Part shown: positions 19,048 through 26,408 of the stretch, in pieces
Numbering within the stretch: position 1 is the stretch's first letter
How the letters are laid out: each line of letters begins with the position of its first letter
Assembly (NCBI RefSeq): GCF_023015865.1
Contig: NZ_JALKBC010000026.1
Location: 1-37,801 of the forward strand
DNA: 37,801 nt
Direction: 5' to 3'
Origin: Arenibacter sp. F26102
GTDB taxonomy: Bacteria; Bacteroidota; Bacteroidia; Flavobacteriales; Flavobacteriaceae
The notes under the pieces: model-generated
The model's database searches: none
What the model saw: the letters and a program-made list of their open reading frames with translations, nothing else
Told to the model about the DNA's origin: nothing
Translations under genes and position numbers: made by a program

Positions 19048-20895
19048 ATGATGAACACAAATTTTAATAAAAGTCTTTTTATTATTTCTGGGGTATTGAT
19101 TTATTTTTTAATTCAACCTTGTTTTTCCCAAATCAATAATCACAAGGGATCAGAACAAAATAAAAAGCCAAACGTAATTGTAATTATGACCGATGACCAG
19201 GGTTATGGTGAACTTTCTGTCCATGGTAACCCCATCCTGAAAACACCTGAGCTGGATAAGCTACACTCCAAAAGCGCTCGTTTAACAGATTTTCACGTAG
19301 CCCCAATGTGTACACCTACTAGAGGACAGTTGTTAACTGGGATGGACGCGGCAAGAAATGGTGCTACTAATGTTAGTAGCGGGCGTACCCATCTTAAAAA
19401 TGGACTAAAAACAATGGCAGATTATTTTTCTGAAAATGGTTATAATACCGGAATTTTCGGGAAATGGCACCTTGGAGATAATTACCCCTCAAGACCTGAG
19501 GATAGGGGGTTTAAGGAGACTTTATGGTTCCCTTCTTCACATATCGGATCAGCTCCAGATTATTGGGGAAACGATTATTTTGACGATGTTTATATAAAAA
19601 ACGGACAAAGAGAAAAATATCAAGGATATTGTACGGATGTGTTTTTTGATAAAGCTAAAGAATGGATATCTGATTCCAAAGACAAAAATCTTCCCTTTTT
19701 CACCTATATCCCAACCAATGCCCCACATCAACCTTTTTACGCCTTGGAGAAGGATATAAAAGAAATGGAAGTAATTGTGGAAAACTCCGAGTTTTCATCA
19801 ATGGAGGCAGATAAAAAATACAAATTTATTCGCTACCTGGCCATGATTCGAAACATTGATAAGAATGTTGGGGAGTTAATGGATTTCTTAAAGCGAAAAA
19901 CGTTATTGGACAACACGATTGTTGTTTTTTTAAGTGATAATGGGAGTACCTTCGGACCCGATTATTTTAATGCAGGAATGCGAGGAGGGAAAACCGAATT
20001 GTACGAGGGTGGGCATAGGGTTCCCTTTTTTATAAGTTGGCCCAACGGAGCTATTAAATCTGGTGATGTTTCTGGGCTGTCGCAGGCACAGGATGTACTT
20101 CCTACCTTATTGGACCTATGTGGTATAGAACGCTCTAGTAGTGAGGATTTTGATGGCATAAGTTTAGCTTCCGCATTTAGTGGAGAAAGAAAAATTGACC
20201 CTAACAGATCAATAGTGATCAACTTTAGCCGAATGCCATTTTATTTTGATTACCCTTCTCCATATAGCAATTCGATGATGAGAATGGAGGGCGCTGCTGT
20301 TTTATGGAAAAATTGGCGTTTGTTAAATGATAATGAATTGTATGATTTAACTCAAGATCCACTGCAGCAAAATAATATTATTAATGATCACCCAACAATA
20401 GTAGCTCAAATGAGACTACAATCCTCAAAGAAGTGGGATTTGGTTAAGGACGTGGCCAATGTGCCACAGCGTATTATTATTGGTTCCAAGCATGAGGAAT
20501 CAACAATGTTAAGTGCAAGTGATTGGATGGATGTCTTTTTAGATCAGCAAATTCAGGTTTCAAAAGGTCTCCAAAGGAATAGTTACTGGCTGTTGGAAAT
20601 TGAAACATCGGGGGTTTATACCTTTGAATTAAGACGCTACCCTAAGGAGAGCGATATGATGTTAACTGCAGAAAAAGGGGACGCTAAAAGTCTGCCAATC
20701 CATGCGGCCAAAATATTTGTTACAACAGAATCTAACGAATTGAGGAAAAAATCTTTGGTAAAAGAAGGAGATAAAGGTGTGCGGTATACCTTTCAATTGG
20801 AAAAGGGTCCAATTGCCTTACATACCTGGTTTGAGGATGTTGATGGTGAGGGTTTAGCCGGTGCATATTACGTGTATGTTACAAAAACTAAATAA
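19048..20895 (+). CDS. Exported S1-family arylsulfatase-like sulfatase with C-terminal beta domain
   Basis: The 615 residues have a signal peptide (about 1-28, ending CFSQ); ATG codons at 19048 and 19051 are both usable. The core has the metal site VIMTDDQGYGEL and the formylglycine motif CTPTRGQLLTG (C88, with threonine after the cysteine). It also has IFGKWHLGDNYPSRPEDRGF and FLSDNGSTFG. The catalytic domain ends near residue 450. The remaining 160 residues (ASDWMDVFLDQQ, SYWLLEIETSGVYTFELRRY) look like a beta-sandwich appended in some arylsulfatase A-like enzymes. It is the third and most divergent sulfatase of the operon and is followed after 41 bp by the second nucleoside hydrolase. Confidence 0.92.
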   Translation: MMNTNFNKSLFIISGVLIYFLIQPCFSQINNHKGSEQNKKPNVIVIMTDDQGYGELSVHGNPILKTPELDKLHSKSARLTDFHVAPMCTPTRGQLLTGMDAARNGATNVSSGRTHLKNGLKTMADYFSENGYNTGIFGKWHLGDNYPSRPEDRGFKETLWFPSSHIGSAPDYWGNDYFDDVYIKNGQREKYQGYCTDVFFDKAKEWISDSKDKNLPFFTYIPTNAPHQPFYALEKDIKEMEVIVENSEFSSMEADKKYKFIRYLAMIRNIDKNVGELMDFLKRKTLLDNTIVVFLSDNGSTFGPDYFNAGMRGGKTELYEGGHRVPFFISWPNGAIKSGDVSGLSQAQDVLPTLLDLCGIERSSSEDFDGISLASAFSGERKIDPNRSIVINFSRMPFYFDYPSPYSNSMMRMEGAAVLWKNWRLLNDNELYDLTQDPLQQNNIINDHPTIVAQMRLQSSKKWDLVKDVANVPQRIIIGSKHEESTMLSASDWMDVFLDQQIQVSKGLQRNSYWLLEIETSGVYTFELRRYPKESDMMLTAEKGDAKSLPIHAAKIFVTTESNELRKKSLVKEGDKGVRYTFQLEKGPIALHTWFEDVDGEGLAGAYYVYVTKTK

Positions 20896-20936
20896 GAGAT
20901 TTATATCAAATTATTTCATATTAATTCAAGTAATCG

Positions 20937-21956
20937 ATGAAGAAAATTTTAAAACTTATTATTGGAGCGTGTTATTTTTTAATATTTATCCATAGTCCCT
21001 ATGGTAAAGCACAAATGAGTGAGCCTATCCCGGTAATATTTGAAACAGATATGGGCAATGATGTAGATGATGCATTGGCTTTGGCAATGTTATTTAGATA
21101 TGCGGATAAAGGGATGGTTCGGTTATTGGGAATAAGTAACAATAAACAAAGTTTGAGTTCAATTCAATATGTAGAATTAATAAAAGGAGCATACGGTTTT
21201 GAAAATACTCCTATGGCATCGGTAAAAACAGGAGTTGAAGGAGAAAACGAATCTCGTAATTTTGCTCGTAAAGTTATGGAGTATGAGAGGAATGGAGAAA
21301 AAGTGTATGCCAGTTCTGTTTCTGTTACTAGTTTTGATGAGGTAGAATCATCGGTTACTTTTTATAGGCGTTTATTAGCAGAGGCCACAAATAATTCTGT
21401 GGTGATTATATCCGTAGGATTCTCTACAAATTTATCGGATTTATTAGCATCGCAACCAGATCAATATTCTGATTTAACAGGTGTACAACTCGTGGCTAAG
21501 AAAGTGAAACTTTTAAGTGCGATGGCTGGTAATTTCAATATGCCGAAACAAAAGGAATTTAATATAAAGAGCGATGTGGATGCCGCTAGAAAAGTTTTTG
21601 CTAATTGGCCAACGGCTGTTTATATAAGTCCATTTGCAGTGGGTAGCAGTATTAGATTTCCAGGCTCGGCCATAGAAAAAAACCTTGGGTTCAAAGGCTT
21701 TCATCCATTGGTTACCGCGTATACAGAATATATAGAAATGCCCTATGATCGTCAGACCTGGGACCTCACCTCGGTATTAATGGCAGTAGAGCCCTCTTAT
21801 TTTAATTTGAAAGGTCCGGGAAAAATGCACGTGGACAATGAGGGGTATACTAGGTTTGAACTAAATGATAATGGGATGCAATATTACATGGATATTCCGG
21901 ATAAGCCGAAACAAATCAAATCTCGGTTTGTTGAGCTAATTATGAATGAGAATTAA
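20937..21956 (+). CDS. Exported inosine-uridine-type nucleoside hydrolase
   Basis: The 339 residues start with a cleavable signal peptide (about 1-25, ending GKAQ). The calcium/ribose site is FETDMGNDVDDALAL. The central loop is LLSAMAGNF. The classical ribose-binding triplet is intact in KEFNIKSDVDAA, and TWDLTSVL supplies the C-terminal metal aspartate. It is closer to true nucleoside hydrolases than the lipoprotein paralogue at 12605 and is expected to release ribose from nucleosides or related ribosides in the periplasm. This is the last gene of the catabolic cluster; IS DNA starts about 30 bp downstream. The counterpart in Bacteroides RUS loci is named rusNH. Confidence 0.85.
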   Translation: MKKILKLIIGACYFLIFIHSPYGKAQMSEPIPVIFETDMGNDVDDALALAMLFRYADKGMVRLLGISNNKQSLSSIQYVELIKGAYGFENTPMASVKTGVEGENESRNFARKVMEYERNGEKVYASSVSVTSFDEVESSVTFYRRLLAEATNNSVVIISVGFSTNLSDLLASQPDQYSDLTGVQLVAKKVKLLSAMAGNFNMPKQKEFNIKSDVDAARKVFANWPTAVYISPFAVGSSIRFPGSAIEKNLGFKGFHPLVTAYTEYIEMPYDRQTWDLTSVLMAVEPSYFNLKGPGKMHVDNEGYTRFELNDNGMQYYMDIPDKPKQIKSRFVELIMNEN

Positions 21957-21975
21957 GACGGATCCTCTATAATCC

Positions 21976-22008
21976 CACAACTTTTTGGGATCAATCTCAA
22001 AAGTTGTG
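21976..22008. repeat. Palindrome at the operon/IS junction (CACAACTTTT...AAAAGTTGTG)
   Basis: A perfect 10-bp inverted repeat, CACAACTTTT at 21976-21985 and AAAAGTTGTG at 21999-22008, encloses 13 bases. The right arm belongs to the left end of the ISAon1-type element and the left arm lies outside it. It could form a hairpin ending operon transcripts, but there is no T-run after it, so calling it a terminator is uncertain. The second element copy has no matching upstream arm. Confidence 0.5.
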
Positions 22009-22965
22009 TGTGAATTGAAAATAGAATAAGGTCTTTGCAATAAAACGAACAGCATTGGAATTGTCTATAGACCTATTAAAGCTTATACTGCCCGAACTAT
22101 TAATAACCCACTTCGACCTGGCCTCCCATAAAACGGAAGACGGTACGCTCCATCTATATTTCGAAGAAAAAAAGGACACCCCTAAAGAGGAAAAGCACCG
22201 CATCTTAATAGCCCATGGCTTTCATAAAGAGATCGTCGTCCAGGACTTTCCATTACGGGGAAGGTCGGTCTTTCTCCACATCAGGCGACGCCGTTGGCTG
22301 GACAAGGCCACTGGCCAGGCCGTGCAAAGAGATTGGGATCTAGTGGCACAGGGGACTCGTATGACCGTAGAGTTCGCTGCTTTTTCAAAAGTACTTGGTC
22401 GATACTAGGGCTTCGGACTGCCGCACCATAGGCCATTTCTATGGGGTCAATGGCAAAAAACTACAGCGACAGTACAAAAATTATATGAGCGATTTTAAGG
22501 ACTGGGAGCAAAAGGGACATGCCAAACAATGGCTCGTCTTTCCCAAAAATATGGGGCCTTACCTATCCATTGACGAAACGGCACTCTCCAAGGGCGAGCT
22601 CTATACAATTATAACCAACAAAAGGGCCAAGGGCAAGAAAGGGGCCATAGTGGCCATATTCTCCGGCACCAAGGTGGAGCCCATCATGGAACAACTGATG
22701 AAAATGCCCGCCAAGAAAAGGGCAACGGTCAAGGAAATCACCCTGGATATGGCGAACTCGATGAAGACCATCGCCAAGAAGTGCTTCCCTAAGGCAATAC
22801 AGGTCACCGATCGCTTCCACGTACAGAAGCTGGCACTGGAAGCCCTTCAGGACATCCGGATCAAGCACAGATGGGAAGCAATAGACCTGGAGAACGAACA
22901 GATAAAACAGGCCAGGGCAAAGAACGGGACATTCGTCCCAAAAGAATTCAATAACGGGGATACAA
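21987..22965 (+). mobile_element. ISAon1-type (ISL3 family) element, copy 1, 3'-truncated by copy 2
   Basis: The left end begins GGGATCAATCTCAAAAGTTG and is nearly identical for several hundred bases to the element starting at 22966. Copy 1 carries the complete first reading frame and the first two thirds of the transposase. It stops where the second copy's terminal repeat begins. The missing 3' part is not found after copy 2. No clear target duplication is visible. Confidence 0.8.
22055..22408 (+). CDS. ISAon1-type transposase N-terminal region protein (orfA), copy 1
   Basis: This 117-residue product is the small first frame of the element. It contains a basic block, FLHIRRRRWLDKATGQAVQR, probably for binding the element ends. 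The start is given as TTG at 22055; an in-frame stop lies upstream near 22022 and there is no ATG in between, so another non-ATG start is possible. It overlaps orfB by 14 bases in the +1 frame. It is nearly identical to the copy at 23034. Confidence 0.75.
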   Translation: MELSIDLLKLILPELLITHFDLASHKTEDGTLHLYFEEKKDTPKEEKHRILIAHGFHKEIVVQDFPLRGRSVFLHIRRRRWLDKATGQAVQRDWDLVAQGTRMTVEFAAFSKVLGRY

Positions 22966-22978
22966 GGGATCAAGATCA
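22395..22978 (+). pseudogene. ISAon1-type transposase (orfB), copy 1, truncated
   Basis: It encodes the DDE-type transposase from the TTG start (MVDTRASDCRTIGHFYGV) through the first catalytic aspartate in LSIDETALSKGELY and the second in VTDRFHVQKL. It ends at about NNGDTR, where the terminal repeat of copy 2 takes over; the frame then reads into IS-end sequence and stops at 22997. The third catalytic residue (glutamate) and the last 130 residues are absent, so it should be inactive. Confidence 0.82.
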
Positions 22979-23033
22979 AAAGTTGTGTGTGAATTGAAAA
23001 TAGAATAAGGTCTTTGCAATAAAACGAACAGCA

Positions 23034-23387
23034 TTGGAATTGTCTATAGACCTTTTGAAATTTATACTTCCGGAACTATTAACGACCCACTTTGACCTTG
23101 TATCCCATAAAACGGAAGACGGTGCACTTCATTTATACTTTGAAGAAAAAAAGGACACCCCTAAAGAGGAAAAGCACCGCATCTTAATAGCCCATGGCTT
23201 TCATAAAGAGATCGTCGTCCAGGACTTTCCATTACGGGGAAAGTCGGTCTTTCTCCACATCAGGCGACGCCGTTGGCTGGACAAGGCCACTGGCCAGGCC
23301 GTGCAAAGAGATTGGGATCTAGTGGCACAGGGGACTCGTATGACCGTAGAGTTCGCTGCTTTTTTAAAAGTACTTGGTCGATACTAG
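23034..23387 (+). CDS. ISAon1-type transposase N-terminal region protein (orfA), copy 2
   Basis: The 117-residue product has the same architecture as copy 1 and only a few amino-acid changes (for example LKFILPELL for LKLILPELL). The predicted start is TTG at 23034. The last codons overlap the transposase frame by 14 bases. It probably acts with the transposase in binding the element ends. Confidence 0.78.
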   Translation: MELSIDLLKFILPELLTTHFDLVSHKTEDGALHLYFEEKKDTPKEEKHRILIAHGFHKEIVVQDFPLRGKSVFLHIRRRRWLDKATGQAVQRDWDLVAQGTRMTVEFAAFLKVLGRY

Positions 23388-24360
23388 GGCTTCGGACTGC
23401 CGCACCATAGGCCATTTCTATGGGGTCAATGGCAAAAAACTCCAGCGACAGTACAGGGATTATTTGAGCGATTTTAAGGGCTGGAAGCAAAAGGAACATG
23501 CCAAACAATGGCTCATCTTTCCCGAAAATATAGGACCTTACCTGTCCATTGACGAAACGGCACTGTCCAAGGGCGAGCTCTATACAATTATCACCAACAA
23601 AAAGGCCAAGGGCAAAAAAGGATCTATAGTGGCCATATTCTCCGGCACCAAGGTGGAGCCCATCATGGAACAACTGATGAAAATGCCCGCCAAGAAAAGG
23701 GCAACGGTCAAGGAAATCACCCTGGATATGGCGAACTCGATGAAGACCATCGCCAAGAAGTGCTTCCCTAAGGCCATACAGGTAACGGATAGGTTCCACG
23801 TACAGAAGCTGGCACAGGAAGCCCTTCAGGACATCCGGATCAAGCACAGATGGGACGCCATAGACCTGGAGAACGAACAGATAAAACGGGCAAAAGAAAA
23901 GAACAGGGCATTCGTCCCGAACGAGTTCAGCAATGGGGACACCAGAAAACAACTCTTGGCCAGAAGTAGATACCTCCTTTATAAATCGCCAAACAATTGG
24001 ACGCAAAACCAATCCGAAAGAAGCAAAATATTGTTCGCCCAATATCCGGATATAAAGGTGGCCTTCGACCTGGTACAGGGGCTCAGGAACATATTCAATA
24101 CGGCAACTTCTATACAAATAGCATATACAAAGCTGGCACATTGGTACAAAGACGTAGAAAATACGGGCTTCAGGGCCTTCAATACAATTGCCAATACTAT
24201 ATCGCTCAATTATAGATCGATCCTAAACTATTTTATAAATAGAAGTACAAACGCATCCGCTGAATCATTCAATGCAAAAATAAAAGCCTTTAGGGCTCAA
24301 TTCAGAGGAGTCAAAAACGTAGAATCCTTCCTTTATAGATTAACTACAATATTTGCATAA
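23374..24360 (+). CDS. ISAon1-type (ISL3 family) transposase (orfB), copy 2, full length
   Basis: This 328-residue DDE transposase has all three catalytic positions visible: aspartate in YLSIDETALSKGELY (about 60-74), aspartate in IQVTDRFHVQKL (about 141-152), and glutamate in NASAESFNAKIKAFRAQF near the C terminus. It uses a TTG start inside the end of orfA in the +1 frame, an arrangement conserved in copy 1, suggesting translational coupling. The C terminus YRLTTIFA stops 22 bp before the right end. Confidence 0.88.
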   Translation: MVDTRASDCRTIGHFYGVNGKKLQRQYRDYLSDFKGWKQKEHAKQWLIFPENIGPYLSIDETALSKGELYTIITNKKAKGKKGSIVAIFSGTKVEPIMEQLMKMPAKKRATVKEITLDMANSMKTIAKKCFPKAIQVTDRFHVQKLAQEALQDIRIKHRWDAIDLENEQIKRAKEKNRAFVPNEFSNGDTRKQLLARSRYLLYKSPNNWTQNQSERSKILFAQYPDIKVAFDLVQGLRNIFNTATSIQIAYTKLAHWYKDVENTGFRAFNTIANTISLNYRSILNYFINRSTNASAESFNAKIKAFRAQFRGVKNVESFLYRLTTIFA

Positions 24361-24414
24361 ACACAACAATTGTTCTTGACCCAAAGTGAGCGTAAAGATG
24401 TAATTTATAAAACC

Positions 24415-24442
24415 AAAAAAGGCTCCCAATTTCTTGGAAGCC
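24415..24442 (-). terminator. Rho-independent terminator downstream of the tRNA-Val fragment
   Basis: Read on the minus strand, GGCTTCC and GGGAGCC form a 7-bp stem (one G-T pair) around an 8-base loop, followed by TTTTTT. It lies just 3' of the tRNA-Val fragment, where a tRNA terminator is expected. This suggests the DNA left of it is the original downstream flank of the tRNA gene. Confidence 0.75.
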
Positions 24443-24457
24443 TTGTCTTTGTTACTG

Positions 24458-24499
24458 TGGGCCCTACTGGGTTCGAACCAGTGACCCCCTGCTTGTAAG
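24458..24499 (-). other. 3' fragment of a tRNA-Val(UAC) gene, probable attachment (att) site
   Basis: On the minus strand the sequence matches tRNA positions 32-73. It has anticodon loop CTTACAA (anticodon TAC), right half of the anticodon stem GCAGG, variable loop GGGTC, T arm ACTGG-TTCGAAC-CCAGT, acceptor strand AGGGCCC and discriminator A. The 5' half is absent: tRNA-like sequence stops at 24500, at the edge of the anticodon loop, so this is not a functional tRNA. Tyrosine recombinases often cross over in the anticodon or T loop, and an integrase gene begins 145 bp away. The other att copy with the whole tRNA is not in the window. Confidence 0.78.
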
Positions 24500-24604
24500 A
24501 AGGAGGATTATTGTATTTATTTGTTTCAAAATATATGTATAATACTGATTATCAACATTATGTATTTCATAAGGATTCATATTAAACCATATTATACCTG
24601 ATTT

Positions 24605-24626
24605 TGAGTGCAAATTGAGTGCAAAT
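24605..24626 (+). repeat. Tandem 11-bp repeat TGAGTGCAAAT x2 upstream of the integrase
   Basis: TGAGTGCAAAT occurs twice head to tail at 24605-24615 and 24616-24626, ending 17 bases before the integrase ATG. Its position between the att site and the gene suggests an arm-type binding site for the integrase or an autoregulatory operator. Confidence 0.55.
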
Positions 24627-24643
24627 TTTTATATCTTTAGAAT

Positions 24644-25858
24644 ATGAAAACGAACATCACTCTTTCCATGGACACAAGGCGTAAGCGCAAAGATGGTATG
24701 TGCCCGATTATCTTTAGACTAAGCCACCATCGAAAGACGATTGCCATTTCAACGGGATTTGCCGTTCCGCCCGAGTACTGGAACGAGAATAATCGCGAGG
24801 TCAAAAGGACCTATAATGGTGTGTCGTCCGTTGCGCGCTTAAATAACCTCCTTATCAAGAAAAAGACCGAATTACGGGATGGGATTAATGAATTAGAAGA
24901 AATTGGACAGCTCGGAGGGCTGAGCATCACCGAACTCAAAAACACTTTGACCAAGCCGACGAACACGATTTCCTTTTTTGATTTTACCAATCGATTAATA
25001 AGTGAAATGGAAGAAGCGAATCGTTTCGGGAACGCTAAAGCCTATAGATGTGCCCTTGGTTCATTGAAGAACTTCAATAAAAAGGAGTCTCTCCGATTTG
25101 AAGAGATGACCTACACTTATCTTAAACGATTTGAGACGGCACATTTGAAAAAAGGAAATAGTATAAATGGATTATCCATGTATATGAGAACGTTCAGAGC
25201 CATATACAACAAAGCCATACATCAGGGGGTAGTATCTGTGGATTCTTATCCTTTTAGGAAATACAAGATAAAATCCCAGCCAACGGCAAAACGGGCAATC
25301 AGCATAGAAAAAATAAGACGGATCCTTAATTTGGAATTAGAACCTGGTACGCCTTTATTTAACACCCGGAATTATTTTTTGTGCTCTTACCTTATGAACG
25401 GCATTTCATTTATTGATATGGCCTTTTTAAAACTGGATAATATCATAGATGGACGCATCCAGTACCGTAGACAAAAAACAGCCCGATATTACGATATTAA
25501 GCTAACTCCACAGTTATCATCGATTATGGATTGTTATTTAATAGGCAAGGACAAGACCGACTATATTTTTCCTATCGTAAAGCGCAAAGAAATGCAGGAT
25601 CAATTTAAGGATGTCCAATGGGAAAGAAAGCGATATAACAAGCGTCTAAAAGAGATCGCCAAGCTTTGTGAAATTGAAGAGCATTTGACAAGCTATGTAA
25701 GCCGTCATTCCATGGCAACGAATCTTATCCTCAATGATGTTCCTATTAATGCACTGAGCAAAATGCTAGGGCACAGCGATATTAGTACAACTGAAATATA
25801 TATTAAAAATCTCCCTACCCATATAATGGATGAATACCAGGAAAAATTGGAAATTTAA
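24644..25858 (+). CDS. Tyrosine recombinase / integrase (Bacteroidota type)
   Basis: The 404-residue site-specific recombinase is complete. Its N-terminal arm-binding domain (about 1-60) has TRRKRKDGMCPIIFRLSHHR and the GFAVPPEYWN motif. The core-binding helical domain spans about 105-215. In the catalytic domain, SYVSRHSMAT supplies R354 and H355, LGHS supplies H377, and the nucleophile Y386 lies in TTEIYIKN. The first catalytic arginine is usually found in a segment like the one at YLMNGISFIDMAFLK, but I see asparagine before the glycine, so that residue needs alignment. It is preceded by an att-like tRNA fragment and should mediate integration and excision of the neighbouring DNA. Confidence 0.9.
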   Translation: MKTNITLSMDTRRKRKDGMCPIIFRLSHHRKTIAISTGFAVPPEYWNENNREVKRTYNGVSSVARLNNLLIKKKTELRDGINELEEIGQLGGLSITELKNTLTKPTNTISFFDFTNRLISEMEEANRFGNAKAYRCALGSLKNFNKKESLRFEEMTYTYLKRFETAHLKKGNSINGLSMYMRTFRAIYNKAIHQGVVSVDSYPFRKYKIKSQPTAKRAISIEKIRRILNLELEPGTPLFNTRNYFLCSYLMNGISFIDMAFLKLDNIIDGRIQYRRQKTARYYDIKLTPQLSSIMDCYLIGKDKTDYIFPIVKRKEMQDQFKDVQWERKRYNKRLKEIAKLCEIEEHLTSYVSRHSMATNLILNDVPINALSKMLGHSDISTTEIYIKNLPTHIMDEYQEKLEI

Positions 25859-25866
25859 GTTTGGCA

Positions 25867-26218
25867 TTAAAGCATGTAATAGTAGATTTCTTTTGAATTT
25901 TGTCGGGATTTATATTGGTGAAGTAGAATTTGTCCCATTTCCCTTATTCCCCCTATACACAAAAAAGCATCCCTAAGGGATCCGTATTTTAAATCAGCTA
26001 GTTCCGAACCGTTGAAACTAAGTGTTAAGTAATACTCACCTTTCTTGTCCCTATAATGTTTTATCCTGCCTAATTAATTGCCATTTTCTAATTCAATTAT
26101 TATGGCCGGTCTGCTGGAGACATCTTTTTCACTTCGATAGAAGTAGGAGTTTTAAGTTGCTTAAAACATAACTTGCTATCTTCTCCGAAGATTAATATTT
26201 TTAATTCTTTTTTAATGA
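25867..26218 (-). pseudogene. Decayed minus-strand reading frame of unknown function
   Basis: On the minus strand an open stretch of about 65 codons (GRIKHYRDKKGEYYLTLSFN then SELADLKYGSLRDAFLCIGG) ends at a TAA at 25867-25869. Just upstream, in the same frame, an AIIIELENGN segment is separated from it by a TAA. Further upstream a different frame reads ELKILIFGEDSKLCFKQLKT up to ADRP, so one frameshift and one nonsense change would restore a protein of about 115 residues. The composition is protein-like. I do not recognise the family, and no start codon is visible. Confidence 0.45.
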
Positions 26219-26296
26219 TATATTACTCACGGGGGGTAGGTCTGATTTGTTCCTACTTTATAACAAAGAAAACTTCCTATTACCCAAATCCTATGT

Positions 26297-26344
26297 ACCT
26301 ATTTACATATATTTATATTAACATATTTGCATATATCCATATAT
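26297..26344. repeat. Six AT-rich octamers with 8-bp period (consensus ACATATTT/ACATATAT)
   Basis: The octamers starting at 26297, 26305, 26313, 26321, 26329 and 26337 read acctattt, acatatat, ttatatta, acatattt, gcatatat and ccatatat. CATAT recurs at the same phase in four of them. They lie in a noncoding stretch between two decayed frames. An iteron-like or regulatory array is possible, but so is a simple AT microsatellite. Confidence 0.45.
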
Positions 26345-26408
26345 CGTGACCTTGGCAATCCATTTATTCTTTGGTATATTTAATCATTCCAAATACAACC
26401 GGGAGGCC

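Larger units (their letters stand above)
22966..24382 (+). mobile_element. ISAon1-type (ISL3 family) element, copy 2, apparently complete
   Basis: The 1417-bp element runs from GGGATCAAGATCAAAAG to TTGTTCTTGACCC. The right end read in reverse (GGGTCAAGAACAATTGTTGTG) is an imperfect inverted repeat of the left end. Both reading frames are open and the DDE residues are present, so it may still be mobile. It has inserted into copy 1 in the same orientation. I could not find a convincing 8-bp target duplication because the downstream part of copy 1 has been lost. Confidence 0.83.

Noticed and set aside
22375..23390. Programmed -1 frameshift at the T-rich stretch before the orfA stop (ttttttaaaag in copy 2)
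   Set aside because: orfB is in the +1 frame relative to orfA, and copy 1 lacks the slippery run (tttttcaaaag).
22563..24209. Minus-strand frames of up to 293 codons opposite the transposases
   Set aside because: They mirror the transposase genes, recur in each copy, and show no recognisable domain or start signal.
21979..24390. 8-bp target duplications around the ISAon1-type copies
   Set aside because: The flanking octamers compared (aacttttt on the left, aaagtgag on the right) do not match.
24458..24530. A functional tRNA gene
   Set aside because: Only the 3' part from the anticodon loop onward is present; the acceptor 5' strand and D arm are missing.
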